Origin: Symsagittifera roscoffensis
Lineage: Eukaryota; Xenacoelomorpha; Acoela; Convolutidae
DNA length: 60,000 bases
Reading direction: 5' to 3'
NCBI RefSeq assembly: GCF_963678635.1
Contig: NC_087071.1
Coordinates: 29,812,141 to 29,872,140, forward strand
Shown: positions 33,021 through 44,509 of the stretch, piece by piece
How the letters are laid out: every line of letters begins with the position of its first letter
Numbering within the stretch: position 1 is the first letter of the stretch
The notes under the pieces: model-generated
What the model saw: the letters and a program-made list of their open reading frames with translations, nothing else
What the model was told of the DNA's origin: nothing
Database searches by the model: none
Translations under genes and position numbers: made by a program

Positions 33021-34309
33021 GGTGTAGGCCCACCTGAGGAGCATAAGCTTGGTGTCCGCGGGTGGCGGCAAACTGTTGTTGGCTGAAACACATTAGCACG
33101 CGTAACTGATTTTATGCCACTTCAGACCCAACCAGCAAAGACATGTTGAAAGATTGGCCGCGTAACTTTGATGTGTCGTTTAAACACGACAAACCTTACC
33201 TGGCTTGTTTGGATTCCGGACGGGATGGTGGGTAAAATTCATTCACGGGCGGACTGGAGCTGCGGATCTTTCGGTTTAACCTGAATGACCTTTAACAAGG
33301 ACCTCTTTTTTGCCTAACTGTTTTTTTGTTGAGCCATTTACCTTTATCTTTGCCGTTTATCTGAGCGTTTTTCAAGCGTTTTGAACTGTGCCAGCGTTTA
33401 GTTATCATTATTGGTTGAAGAACTGCTATCACCGGCCCATTAAATTCCTACCCTGTACCATTCACGATCAAATTTGTTAACTCCAAAAATTTTTGGGCTC
33501 GCAGTTGGCTGCAGAACGAGCATCTTTTTTCTTGTTTTTACCGTATCTTTCTAATTCATACCACATTTCTATCTTGATAATAAGTTCCACGTCTGCTACA
33601 TAAGGGGAGGGTCCACTCAAGACCCATACTACCGGCAGACAAACAGCTACTCAATTTTTCCTATCCGTATCATGTATATAATCGAGCGGGCTGATGTGGT
33701 GATAAAATTCCTGACCAATTACCTTTTCGAGGTTAGGATAATGATACCGAAATGGTTGTATTGGTTCCAACTATAGTTTTGTTGATGAAAGACCGGATTA
33801 TCAACCTTTTGAGTCCAAACATTAGTATAATATTTTACGTAAGCGGTTACCCTAAAGGTATAAAACGTGTTATTTATATCAGCTCAATAATTTTAATCGA
33901 AATAAAATCATATCCGTTGAATTAAAACCTTTTGTGGTCAAAACAGAATTTTCCCCCAACAAGTGCAGAATTGGAGGACTGGTTGCTTGGTTATCAAACA
34001 AACGAGATCGTCAACCGGTTTTTGACTGAAGTAAAACACTTAATTCAATAACCTGAAGAAGATCTTTAACGTCCTGCACGAAAGCGAGACAAAGATGACG
34101 TTGATTTTTTCGCTAGAAGTTTTCAGGTGGAAGACTTAATTTCTTCCTTTTGATGAGAAAATTTTTGATTTGCACCATGCAAAAGGACATTGTGCGGACT
34201 TTCATACTCATGTTTAAGGCAATTCTTAGCCGTCAGGCAATTACGGAACACGTGGTCCACTGTAAGACGGGAGAAACAGAGTTTATTATTTGCGGAAAAC
34301 TTCGCTCTT
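33021..34309 (-). pseudogene. Pao/BEL internal region (protease/N-terminal RT expected), unreadable
   Basis: Lies between the gag zinc knuckle and the RT active site, where protease and the N-terminal half of RT should be. I could not pick out protease or RT motifs on the minus strand, so the call is from position only. About 33955-34200 is repeated at 35145-35330 (words TGGTTATCAAACAAACGAGA and GACTGAAGTAAAACACT). Confidence 0.4.
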
Positions 34310-35330
34310 TAATTGGACTTTTTCCTTGAAATTATTACAATCCCATAACAGGTGCTTACCAGCGCACTGCGGACAAATAGTGTCTTCGTTTTTTTTCGGC
34401 TTAGCACTGGTTGTAAAAAACAGGTTGTAATTTTCGCATTGATGGGTTCTTTGGTTTTAGTTTCACCAGGAAAAGGTTTCATACGCTCATGCGTTTCGGT
34501 CTTTTCTTTCAACCAATCTTTGAAATCAAGGAGATTAGGACAAAACCAATTGAGCTGAAGATGTACGACAACCAAGACTCCGTAATCTGCTAAGGCATTT
34601 TTAGGGCTGGCATCATGATGCGGGTTCCTTTCAGATCAAGCAGTTTTTCAAAAAAAAAACTAGCGGGTTACAAACTGCGGGGATCATTGTTGCTAGTGCA
34701 TGGAAATACGATGCGAGGTTCGCGTTATAGAACTGATTGAAAAAACTGGCATAACCTACAGGGAGTACTGCTGTAACAACTGCAGTATGAGGAGCTAAAT
34801 TTAAAAACGACCATGACTGAACATTTTCGTACTCAGCAGACGGGGCATGGTCCGCATTACTCCACTGATTTGTAACTGAAAACGGACGGGGTTGTCGTTC
34901 ATCTTGATTTAATGTTGACAAATAATTGCCTATTTTGTTCTGATTTTCAGTGTTGGCAGCAATCTGCGTAAGAGATCTAGGAATCATCAGAGGACTTCAG
35001 CCCTAGCATTCATGATGAAGACAAATCACCTGCTTGGGCGTTATAGCCAGGAACAACAACCCTCAGGGAAATTCTACTGAATCGTTTTCAAAACAGAAGT
35101 GTATGCGATCGGTTAGGCTACGGAAACTGATGTTTTTATTTTGGAGGACTGATTGCTTGGTTATCAAACAAACGAGATCGTCATCGGCTTTTGACTGAAG
35201 TAAAACACTGAACTCAATATACTGAAGAAGACCTTTAACGTCCTGCACGAATGCGGAACAAAGAGGACGTTGATTTTTTTGCTAGAACTTTTCAGGTGGA
35301 AGACTTATTTGCTTCCTTTGGAAGAGGAAT
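34310..35330 (-). pseudogene. Pao/BEL gag with CCHC zinc knuckle, copy b
   Basis: Minus strand at 34337-34375 reads CPQCAGKHLLWDC, a Cx2Cx3Hx4C knuckle typical of BEL gag, followed by NNFKEK. Upstream in the protein (higher coordinates) are an Asn/Gln-rich low-complexity stretch (about 34860-34985) and further gag-like sequence up to about 35330. Broken by shifts and stops. A second copy of the region lies at 37140-38740. Confidence 0.7.
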
Positions 35331-36902
35331 TTTTTGACCAAGCCAAAGGACATTGTGCGGACTTTCATACTCGGTTTCCATCCAAGTTCCTGTGCGTTTG
35401 ACTGCTGTTTCTCTAAGACAGCTTATTCCAATTCAGATACCGCCATTTTGGCTTCGACATGCTTTTTTCTACGCTCCTTGAAAAAATGTACTCTTTCCAA
35501 CAGTCACAACTTTCCCCAAATAGCCACTATGTCACCGTGTCTTTACGACATCAGGTCAAACCATGATTCCACTTCTTTGTAAATTCTATCTTTTTGATAG
35601 CTTTTTTCTAGATATGATTAATGTCATCGTTTTCAAAAAGCCTTTCACACAAAAAAACAATTGCGTTTTTGATGTAGATCTCAACAATCAATTTTCATTT
35701 TTTGTGCATTATGGCTTCTTGAACAATAAGGTGGTCAATTGCAAATTACGCAGAGACTTGAAACGCTTATGTAACTTTTGGCTTAAATCCTGGTTTTTTG
35801 TGACAAGCTGACAAGTATTGACAATTATCAAACCTTAATTCAAACAAAAACAAACGATAAGATTTTAAAACAATGTTACACAAGGCAACAGAAAATATGA
35901 TTACTGCAAGACTAAACTTCTCAGCTGCATACCTGGATACCTCGGCCAGGTGCTCAATTTGACTAAAATGAGAGCGAGTTGCTTAAATAAAGCGCATTGC
36001 TTCTTATGCAATCGGTTTTTTCTCTTGGTCTTAGCAACAAGTGTTTTGAGGTTTCTGCCGTATCTGCGAATGATCCGGAAATTTTGGATTGTTTTTTCTT
36101 GGTGTAATGTAAATTACTGTATTCGCAGTCGCTTATCTTAAGCTTAACGTTTTCATATTAATTGATTGATTATACTGATAGAATAACTGAATTAGTTAAT
36201 TTCTCAAACATTTCCTCAGTTTCGGAGCGATGGCTCGATAGCGTTACAGATGGCTACAAGTTTTTCTTCGGAAAGAGGGTTGAAGATATTGCTGCTATTC
36301 ATACTAATTGAGTTATTGAAGACTTCGTGCCAATTCTGGATATTTGAGTGCTAGTATAAAAAATACTCAAATTAGTGTTGTACATTTTTAAAGGGGATTA
36401 AGGCTCTCGGATTGAAATTTAAACCCAATATGGCTAAGAAAGTATGAGAAAGTTGTTTACAGAGTGACGCAGGTTGCTTTTAAAGTGATTGATGCAATAG
36501 GCTTGCACCGACAATAAAATCAAAATTAGTTTTTGTTTTCAAATCAACGGATGCGGCGGATTTAGCAGCTTCACGAAAATTTTTGTGTAGATTTAGGGGT
36601 TGTCGTTTAAATAAAGTCAAAGTCCCTGTAACCACTCGGAGTAACCCCGAGTTCGCCGAAGCTCAAATCATGTTTTACTACTTGGATTTTTGAGTTGATT
36701 TTAATTAGACTAAAAATTTCAAGCATACTGTTCGAGGGCCTTATGTTTTGTTAAAAGTTTCCTTTTTTTACTCTTTTCGGTTTTTTGCAGTTGGCCCAAA
36801 AACTTGGCTCAAAAATTTTGAAAAAAAAACGAAGGTATGATTGCTGATCACTGCTTACAAAACAAACATTCCAGTATTTATGTTTTGACATTTGCGCTCA
36901 TG
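35331..36902 (-). repeat. Pao/BEL 5' internal region, copy b
   Basis: Partly homologous to 38440-39860 (GCGCATTGCTTCTTATGC, GCCGTATCTGCGAA, TAGTGTTGTACA, CACCGACAATAAAA, GCAGTTGGCCCAAAA). It includes an N-terminal gag-like piece at 35331-35520. No intact frame. Confidence 0.5.
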
Positions 36903-37105
36903 TTTTGAGTTTCAAATTCTCTACTTTCTTGACAAAAACTAAGAAAACGGCGTTGGGTGTTTCTTTCAGATTTTGAAGTTTTCAGAGACACTGCTGCTTC
37001 TCGTACATTTTTTGAGTTTCAAATTCTCTACTTTCTTGACAAAAACTAAGAAAACGGCGTTGGGTGTTTCTTTCAGATTTTGAAGTTTTCAGAGACACTG
37101 CTGCT
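36903..37105. repeat. near-perfect 107-bp tandem duplication
   Basis: 36903-36998 is repeated base for base at 37010-37105 (period 107). The shared unit contains CTACTTTCTTGACAAAAACT and GTTGGGTGTTTCTTTCAGAT. A diverged single copy is at about 39957-40075. The exactness, against the heavy decay around it, means this duplication is much younger than the element. Confidence 0.85.
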
Positions 37106-37139
37106 CCTCCGGCTGTTTTCTATCACTTGCTCTCAAAAT

Positions 37140-38740
37140 TGACGGGTTTTCCCACTGACGGCAGCTTTTAGTTTGACCAGGAAAAGTTTTGCATACGTTC
37201 ATACGTTTCGGATTCTTCTTTGAACCAGTCAATGAAACCAAGGAGTCTAGGGCAAAACCAATTGCGCATGAAACTGTACGGCGATCAAGAGTCCTGCAAG
37301 TTCTAAAGCATTTTTTTCAATGCTTGCTTCAGGATGCCGGCTGCTTTCATTTCGTTTTCCTTTGTCAACGATGGAAACAGACCATTAATAATTAATTAAG
37401 TTTAACAATACTTTCCGAATTGTAATTCTTTGCTAGTAGAACGCTGTTATGTTTTTCGAGGCGGGTTTCCACGACATTTTGAGGCAGCTCAAACTTTCTA
37501 TCAAGACTGTTTTTTGCATCCATGAACATGCGAACGGAATACGGTAAGTCTGCTATTGCCAACTCATTTTTCCCAGTTACCCCCTGTTTTTAAGTACGTC
37601 AGCTTGGCATCATCCGAAAGAAATGATTTTGAATCAACAGCGGTGAGAAACTGACCAATGGATTACCATCATACTTGGAAGTTTCAGTTCTGCTAATGGA
37701 TCCTTCCTGTTCGATGCCAAGTCTTCCCCCTTAGTTTCGAACGACATCGATTGCGATGGAGGGTTGACATAAGTCGTGACAAGTTGATTTACGCACAATA
37801 CGGCTTGATTCAAAAATCACGGCTGATGAACGGATCAATTATCCGACGCAATCGCTGATTGAACGTGTACTTTCTCGTTTGATGGCGTGAAATAGTATAC
37901 TGCTCCAACACTATTGACTGGTGTTACCGCCTCAAATGTTTGCAATTTTATATTTAAAGCAAGCGTGTTACAAACTGCAAGCGTTCGGTGTTGCAATTGC
38001 AAGGAAACACGATGCGAAGCTCGGGTTATGGAACTAAGTCAAACAGGTGGGACAACTTACATGGACACTGCAGCAACAACTGCAGTCTGGGGAGTTAATT
38101 TTAATTACGACGGTGACAGAAAAAATTCTTTATTAGCAGACCTGGCAGGGTTGGCATTAATCCACTGATTTGCAACTGAAAACTGGTGTATGATTATAAT
38201 TCATCTTGATTTCTTATCGTCCAGTAATTGCCTATTTTTTACCGGTCCTTGCAACAATCTGCGTAAGAAATCTAAGAATCACGGGATTGACTTCAGCTTA
38301 ATGCAACGTTCTTGAAGACAAACCACCTAATTGGGCGTCACACGCAGCAACGACGTCCTCCGTGGCGTTCTACTCATCCGAATTCAATCCAGAATTGTGT
38401 GCCATCGGTTCAGTTGAGGTCAATCCTCGATTCAAATTAGGCTTGTTTTCCATCCAAATTCCTATGCTTTTGACTGCTGTCTCCCCAAGACAACTTACCA
38501 AGCTAGCAAACAGATCGACATTGTCAAAGTCTTCCTCCAATTCAGCTTTAGCTTGTTTGGCATCCACATACTTTTTTCTACGCTCGTCGCCGTTTTGTAA
38601 TTTTTCCAGCATTTGTATTTTCTTCCAAACGCAATGAAACGGACCTGGCTTGCTCTTCAGATCCATAAATTTCCTAGCTTTCGGAATTGTTCTACCGTGT
38701 TTTTTTGTTACCAGATGAAGCCACTGTTCCAATTCCTTTC
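37140..38740 (-). pseudogene. Pao/BEL gag, copy a (duplicated)
   Basis: Repeats 34440-35500 in the same order and orientation (CATACGTTTCGG, GGCAAAACCAATTG, AACTGCAGTATGAGG / AACTGCAGTCTGGGG, CACTGATTTG). The minus-strand frame at 38370-38732 is open for 120 codons: KFMDLKSKPGPFHCVW, then a charged helical stretch DAKQAKAELEEDFDNVDLF, fitting the N-terminal BEL gag region. The zinc knuckle is not preserved. The copy argues for a tandem duplication of the gag side of one element or a second, nested element. Confidence 0.6.
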
Positions 38741-40445
38741 AATTTTTATCTTTGTTTGTAGCCTTTTTCGTTATTTGACTGACTAATCTCATCATTTCAA
38801 AAAGCTTTATCCGGAAAAACATTAGCATTTTTGATGCATATCTCCATACTCATTTTTTGTTTTTTTTTTCCTCTAGGGCTTCTTGAATGCATCTATGAAC
38901 ATTGAGGAGCTGAATTTCCAAATTATGCAGAGTCTTGCAGATTTTTGCTTTTTTCGGCATAATTCCTGGTTTATTGAGACAAACTGTCACAATATTCTTT
39001 TCTTATCAAGAGAAGCAAAAACCAAACGTTAGTTCATGCGAAAAAAAAACGAAAAGACCTTAAAGTACTGTAGCTCTAAAACAACAAGTTATTTGAACAC
39101 TACAAGACCAATTTTCTCAGTCATAGACCCATAGGTGCTCATTTTGACTAGGATAAGAGTAAATTGAATTGGTGAAAGAATGCGCATTGCTTTTTGTTAA
39201 ATATCCTTTCTCTTCTATTTTTTAGCAATAAACGTTTTCGCCGTATCTGCGAACTATCCGGATAGTTTGAATTTCTGTTTTTATCGTGCTGGTGTAATGC
39301 CAAAAACTGTTTTCGCAGCCGTTACCTTTAGCTTTGCATTTTGAATACAATTGATTGACTTTACTGATTGTTAGAACTCCTGAAATAAATAAATTTTTCA
39401 ACCCTTTTTTCAGTTCTGGTGCGTTGGCCCTAGTTTTGGCTAGAAAGCGTTATAAAATGACTTCAAAATTATCTTCGGACAAAAGTTTGAATCTGTTGCT
39501 GATATGCATACTAACTGAGTTATCAAAGACGTCGTGCCAACTAGTGTTGTACAGTCTTAAGGCGTTTGGTTTGAAACTTAGACCAGATAAAGTACAAGAA
39601 AATTGTCTACGGATAGATGCGGGTAGCTTTTCTAGCGCCTGATGCAACAGGCTTTCACCGACAATAAAAGCATTAATAGTTTCGTTCCAAAAAATGGACG
39701 AGGCGGATTTATTAACCTCACGCAGTTTTTGGGTAGTTTTGGGGGTTGTCGTATAAATTAATTCAAAATCTTATTAAAACTCCGATTTTGTTTTTTTTTC
39801 TGTTTTTTGCAGTTGGCCCAAAAGCTTGGCCTAAAAATTTTGGAACAAAAGACTTACTAGCTGATCATTAACCAAAAAACTGTATTATGAGCACTTAAAT
39901 AATCTTAAAAAGCCTCAAATGTTTAGCACACATAAATAAGCAACAAGGTTCTGGAATAAGAACGTTTTGAGTTTTAAATTTTTTTTCACTAATTTCTCGA
40001 CTTTCTCGACAAATTGAAAAAAAGCGTTGAGTGTTTTTTTCAGGTTTTGAAGTTTTCCGAGACACTGCTGCTTCTCCTACTTCGTTTTTTGGGATAACTG
40101 TCTGCCTCCGATAAGCTGAAATCAGCTTAATCGCCCACTTCTGAGAAGCTACCAAATAACGGGAAGCCCCTCTTTCATGAAGTATACAGGATACCGGAAA
40201 CAGCCTGCGTTTGGGTGGGCAATTTCTCGAAACCTGTTACAAGGGGCCTCCTTCGTAAGGGTTGCTGAAGAATAACTTTGTCGCTCGAAACGGGTACTCA
40301 CAACAAGGAGAGATATGAAGCTAATTTGCAATTTGGGAGGCCTCTCAACGCCTGGTGCGCCTTTTTCGATGACTAATAACTCCATCAAATGATGTTCCTG
40401 GTCCAGTTAACTTTCCGAAAGTAGTCGGGTTGCTTCAAAAAAAAT
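38741..40445 (-). repeat. Pao/BEL 5' internal region, copy a
   Basis: Second copy of 35520-36902, running up to the LTR-like repeat at 40446. The stretch 39957-40140 corresponds to the 107-bp unit. No intact gene. I could not define a primer-binding site next to the LTR. Confidence 0.5.
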
Positions 40446-40865
40446 TGTGCTGATTCGAACAAACTGTGATCAAAAATAACTTCTCAGAAATCGATTCGGA
40501 TGTTCTCCCTAAATATAAGTTTTATATAACAATTAATGTATGTTCTGCACTGAACGTTTGGGTGTCTGAGAGCGTTGACACTTTTGGCAAACACGGTTTT
40601 GACAGACGAAAACCTGCCAAGGCCGCTTCATGAACTAGTTTAAATAGCTAAACAAAGAAACGGAAAAAAAATATTAGGGTTGTTCCTACCCGGTTACGAT
40701 GCGTATATTTTTTGTTCTGTCAAGTTCGGCTCAAATTTCTGTTACATAACGGAAACGACTTAGGTGGGATACGAATCTTCTACGAAACCGCCAGAGCGCA
40801 CCGTGCTTACGCTCGGCTACTGTCTCTCTATATGTTCAAGTTAGGTTCCTAATTTACTGCCCTTC
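40446..40865 (-). repeat. LTR-like repeat of the BEL element (5' LTR candidate, copy 2)
   Basis: Homologous along its length to 30044-30465, in the same orientation, on the other side of the BEL coding region. The copies differ at many sites, so the insertion is old. Confidence 0.6.
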
Positions 40866-41194
40866 TTCTCCATTGGGAACAAATAGGGTTACACAATATC
40901 GAGGACAATATTAAGAATTTGAACACTTCCGGCGAGCAAATTTTGCAATCCACATCCACGTTTAAATTATATATTCAATTACAGCTCTTTCCTAATAACG
41001 TTTTGAGACAGTTATTATCGATCGAAAAGACTAGAATTAGTTAATTAAAGGATTTTTAATCAATTATAATCAAGGCTTTTTCATCGTTTTTATAATTGTT
41101 TATTGTTTAAGAAATCTAATTGTTTAGGACTCCTCTTAAATGTCTATGGTCCCTCTAAAACTGTGTAAAAAAGAATAAAATTGATTGGAACTTT
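40866..41194 (-). repeat. LTR-adjacent tail, copy 1
   Basis: Shared with 41623-41970 (ACTAGAATTAGTTA, ATTATAATC, GTCTATGGTCCCTCTAAAA / GTCTCTGGTCCCTCTAAAA) and weakly with 42130-42370. Absent beside the LTR-like copy at 30 kb. Non-coding. Confidence 0.55.
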
Positions 41195-41622
41195 TTTTGC
41201 AATCAAAAAATAACTTTTCAGAAATAAATTTGGATTTTTCTCCCTAATCGATAAAGTTTCAATAACAATAAACCTATAATCAGCATCGAAATTTTGAGTG
41301 TCTGAGACTGTTCACAATTTTGGCAAAACACCGTTTTGACAGACGGAAACCTGTCAATCAAGGTCCGCCAAAGGTCGTTTTATGAACTATTTTAATTAGC
41401 TAAACACAACAAAAAAGGTTTTCCGGGGGGGGGGGGGGTTCGAACCCGGTTACGGAGCGTATATTTTATGTTCTGTCAAGTCAGGCTCAAATTTCTGTTT
41501 TTAACGGAAATGAATTAGGTGCGAAACGAATCTGTGAAGAACCTGCCAGAGCCCACTGTGTTTACGCTCGGCTACTGTCTCTCGATATTTCGCAGTTACG
41601 TTCTTAACTTTCTGCCCTTCTT
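41195..41622 (-). repeat. LTR-like repeat, copy 3
   Basis: Third copy of the LTR-like sequence, with an expanded poly-G tract before TTCGAACCCGGTTACG. With its tail it forms a tandem array with copy 2 (period roughly 750 bp). Confidence 0.6.
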
Positions 41623-42370
41623 CTTTATTTTTAAACAACTAGGCTTACACATTTTTCAAGGCAATTTTCAAATTTTGAACAATTTCTGCTAGCGAAAAAA
41701 GCAATCGGCGTCCACCACGTTTAGATCTAAATGTTCAATTACAGCATTTTCCCAATAAGATTTTATGACAGTTATAATTGCTTGAATAGACTAGAATTAG
41801 TTACTTGAAGGACTTTTAATCAGTTATAATCGTGACATTTTTGAAGAAACACTATTGTTTTTTTATAATTGTCTTTTGGTTAAGAATTCTAATTGGTTAT
41901 GACCCCACTAAAATGTCTCTGGTCCCTCTAAAAATCTCCGAAAATGATTAAAATCGATTAGGACTTTTGTTTTTAAAATGTTATGAGACCAAAATTAATA
42001 AAGTATTAAGGTTATCTCCCAAGATTTTGCAGGATGGAGGTTAACTCGAGAAAATTTTGCAACATCTTGCAATCTAACTCACTGTGATAGAAAAAAAGTG
42101 CCAAAAGATTCACGATACTATGAAAAAGTCAAGATTTTTTTCAGCATGCAAAAGTTGCAGCCTGCGTCCAAGTTTAGGCTTAAGTAATCAATTATAATGG
42201 TTGGTGAATTCAATTTTGCGAAAAAAAAAATTTGATTACAAATACTAAAATCGGGTTGTTAAGGGATTTTCAACTGATTATAATTTTGACAGTTTGTAAG
42301 AGAGTATAGTCTATTGTAATTAGTTTTGAGGATTATAGTTCCTTAAAAATCTCGTGAAAACAAAAAAAGT
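41623..42370 (-). repeat. LTR-adjacent tails, copies 2 and 3
   Basis: 41623-41970 matches the tail at 40866. 42130-42370 is a more diverged third version (GTCCAAGTTTAGG, TAATCAATTATAATGG, GATTATAATTTTGACAG). Between them, TTTTGCAGGATGGAGGTTAA resembles the flank at 29960-30000. Confidence 0.45.
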
Positions 42371-42551
42371 CGCTTACGTTTTTTTGCCCAATTTTTAATA
42401 AACAAACACTAGGTCTTATAATTGATTATCTTATTGCTGTCGAGTTTACTGTAATAAAAAAATTTTCAGTCGGAAACTAATTCTTCTCTAAATTTTTGTC
42501 CACCTTTTGGTTTATGTGAACACGAAATTTTGCCATGAAACGCGGAAGCTT

Positions 42552-43062
42552 TATTGTTCCGACTTTCGATACGGAAGTAACAGAATTTTTATGCTCGTGG
42601 TGGGTTTTTTTTCTTCCGACAAGTTTCGACTTTTTAACTAGCCTTTTTTGACAAATTTTTTAAATATCATTCAAAATGTATTGTTTGAATTTGAAAAGAT
42701 ATTTCACCTGTGAGTATTTTTCGTAAAGTTATGGGGGTTTAAAGATTGCCATTTTGGCCAATTTGGGACAATTGAAACCCGAATTATTTCGCGCTATTAT
42801 CGCGTAAGCGTAGATTTAATTCGTCTTAGAAATTGTTCCAAGTTGGTTGAATGAAGCTTATTTACCATAATTGATTTGTTACTAGAAGCAAAATTTATCA
42901 CTTTGTACTTTATATGGCGTGTGGGGGAATGAATTTCACAAAAATTTTTTGAAATTTTTCTTTTTTTATACGTTAATTTTTTTCATGTTGCTACTGCTTC
43001 ATAGACCTTAAAAGGCAGTCGGAACATTCAGGACTTCGCCCTGATACGAGCAGTCTTGTTAA
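42552..43062 (+). mobile_element. R-family repeat copy 3
   Basis: Same orientation as the copy at 23785. TATTGTTCCGACTTTCG at the left, CCATTTTGGCCAATTTGGGA and TTTCGCGCTATTATCGCG in the core, TTTGTACTTTATATGGCGTG, and AGGCAGTCGGAACATTCAGG near the right end. Non-coding. Confidence 0.65.
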
Positions 43063-43487
43063 GATATATCTTCAGCGGTAGATGAAAAATAACTCAATCA
43101 GACAATTGTCAAAATAAAACAATGTGCTCACTTTTTGGCGAAAAGAAAACACAAAAATGTGCAGCATGAACAAAACTTAATTAGCACAAAATGAAGAAAA
43201 GGATAGTGATAGCAGCTCAGATGTAAGATTGAAAACAGGAGTCGGCACATGTAATGGATTTTAAACAATTAAATTGGATTATAATAGGTTGAAATGGTTT
43301 CAGAGTTTATAACAAATTTGTGAAAATGGGATGAAAAAATCGATTATACTACATAATTATTATATAGAAAATTAAATGGAACATTATCAGATTATAACCA
43401 AATAAATTGATCGGTAACGGATTATAGATTGGGTTTTGGCTTATCTTCTCAGTAAATTGAACAAACTAACAAAATAAAGCAATTCAG
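43063..43487. other. unassigned stretch before the DUF229 exon
   Basis: AT-rich with no recognisable repeat. Probably intron: it ends in an acceptor-like AATTCAG at 43481-43487. Confidence 0.35.
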
Positions 43488-44103
43488 GCTCAATTTTTTT
43501 CAATTGCTCTCGTCTTGACAGAGATTGCAATATTAAAACGTACGGAGTTTTGAACGAATCAACCGGCCACGTACAATGGAGTCAATTCGTAACACAGCCG
43601 GAACAAGAATTAGAAAAATTATTCAAATTATTTAATTTTGTTTTTATTGGCTGTGACGGCGCAAAACATCAACAGCTATTAATTTTCAGAAGTCATAATT
43701 ATTTAAACAAAACTGCTAATTTCGTGGGAAAAACAAATTTTCCCGCAATAACCAAGCCGAACTTGAACCTTATTTTTATCGACACTATGTCTCGAACTGA
43801 GTTTTATTATGGAATGAGTTACACGCTTCAAATGTTGCAAAGTTTGTCCAACAAAAAGTTTGACGTGCTGGATTTCAAGTTATACCAAAGTATAGCAATG
43901 AGTACATACTGGCATCTGTATAATCTATTCAACGGCTCAAACACGGATCGAAAGAAAGTTATAAAAACTCACGGCTACATGAGGATGGGAATTGATTTTT
44001 TCAGAAACTTGAAAAAAACCGGATACAGAACAAGTTACTCGCGAGAAATGTGTTACTCTTATGGGCTTCGTAGTAACGCGACAAACAAATCGAAATCAGA
44101 CAG
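43488..44103 (+). CDS. DUF229 family protein, single internal exon
   Basis: A 616-bp open exon between an acceptor-like TTCAG and the donor CAG/GTAAGA at 44103/44104. The frame reads NCSRLDRDCNIKTYGVLN, then LIFIDTMSRTEFYYG, the family's (V/I)DxxSRxxFxR-type signature that resembles the metal-site motif of sulfatase/phosphatase-fold enzymes. A block on showing up in ALLxG position (STYWHLYNLFNGSN) and FFRNLKKTGYRTSYS (the GYxT motif) follow. DUF229 proteins are mostly secreted or membrane proteins of unknown function in nematodes and arthropods. No neighbouring exon is identified: upstream is unassigned and downstream are repeats and a gypsy relic. It may be part of a living gene with TE-filled introns or a stranded relic; the open frame favours the former. 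Confidence 0.72.
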
Positions 44104-44109
44104 GTAAGA

Positions 44110-44225
44110 TCTCATTTCGGACCACGTGAACAATCTGCCCCTATATCATAAAAGAGAGGAGTTATTTCACTCCGTTAAAACTCATAACTTTCAGCCAATC
44201 ACATTTGAGCATAGTGAACTTGCAG
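44110..44225 (-). repeat. ~110-bp repeat, inverted partner of 52496-52625
   Basis: GGACCACGTGAACAATCT, CACTCCGTTAAAACT and CAGCCAATCACATTTGAGCA match the reverse complement of 52496-52625. It begins just inside the intron after the DUF229 exon. Non-coding. Confidence 0.6.
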
Positions 44226-44509
44226 TGCTGATACGCAATCTCTAGTTTGATATAAATAAAAAATGTTTTAATTAAGTATCTACCAAAAGCAATGAGGCTT
44301 TTTGAACAGAGTTTCTCATTTGTCAGTTGATGTTTTTTAAACAGACTTTTCGATGATTCAACCTATCTTTTAATTCTCTTTCAACCCTATTTTTAGGCAA
44401 TTAGACAAGCTTAGTTTTTATCTTGTAATCACACCACTAGGTCCGTATTTAAGATGTTTTTACGTGGCGCAGTCTCACGATTCGAAATTACGAGGACTCG
44501 ATTTTTTTT
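44226..44509. other. unassigned stretch
   Basis: No gene or repeat recognised between the 110-bp repeat and the gypsy relic. Confidence 0.35.

Noticed and set aside
38370-38732. 120-codon minus-strand frame as a host gene
   Set aside because: It lies in the duplicated BEL gag region and fits its N-terminal part; not an independent gene.
41420-41450. a tRNA gene at the TTCGAACCCGG word
   Set aside because: Only the T-loop-like word is present; no D arm, anticodon arm or acceptor stem can be built around it on the plus strand.
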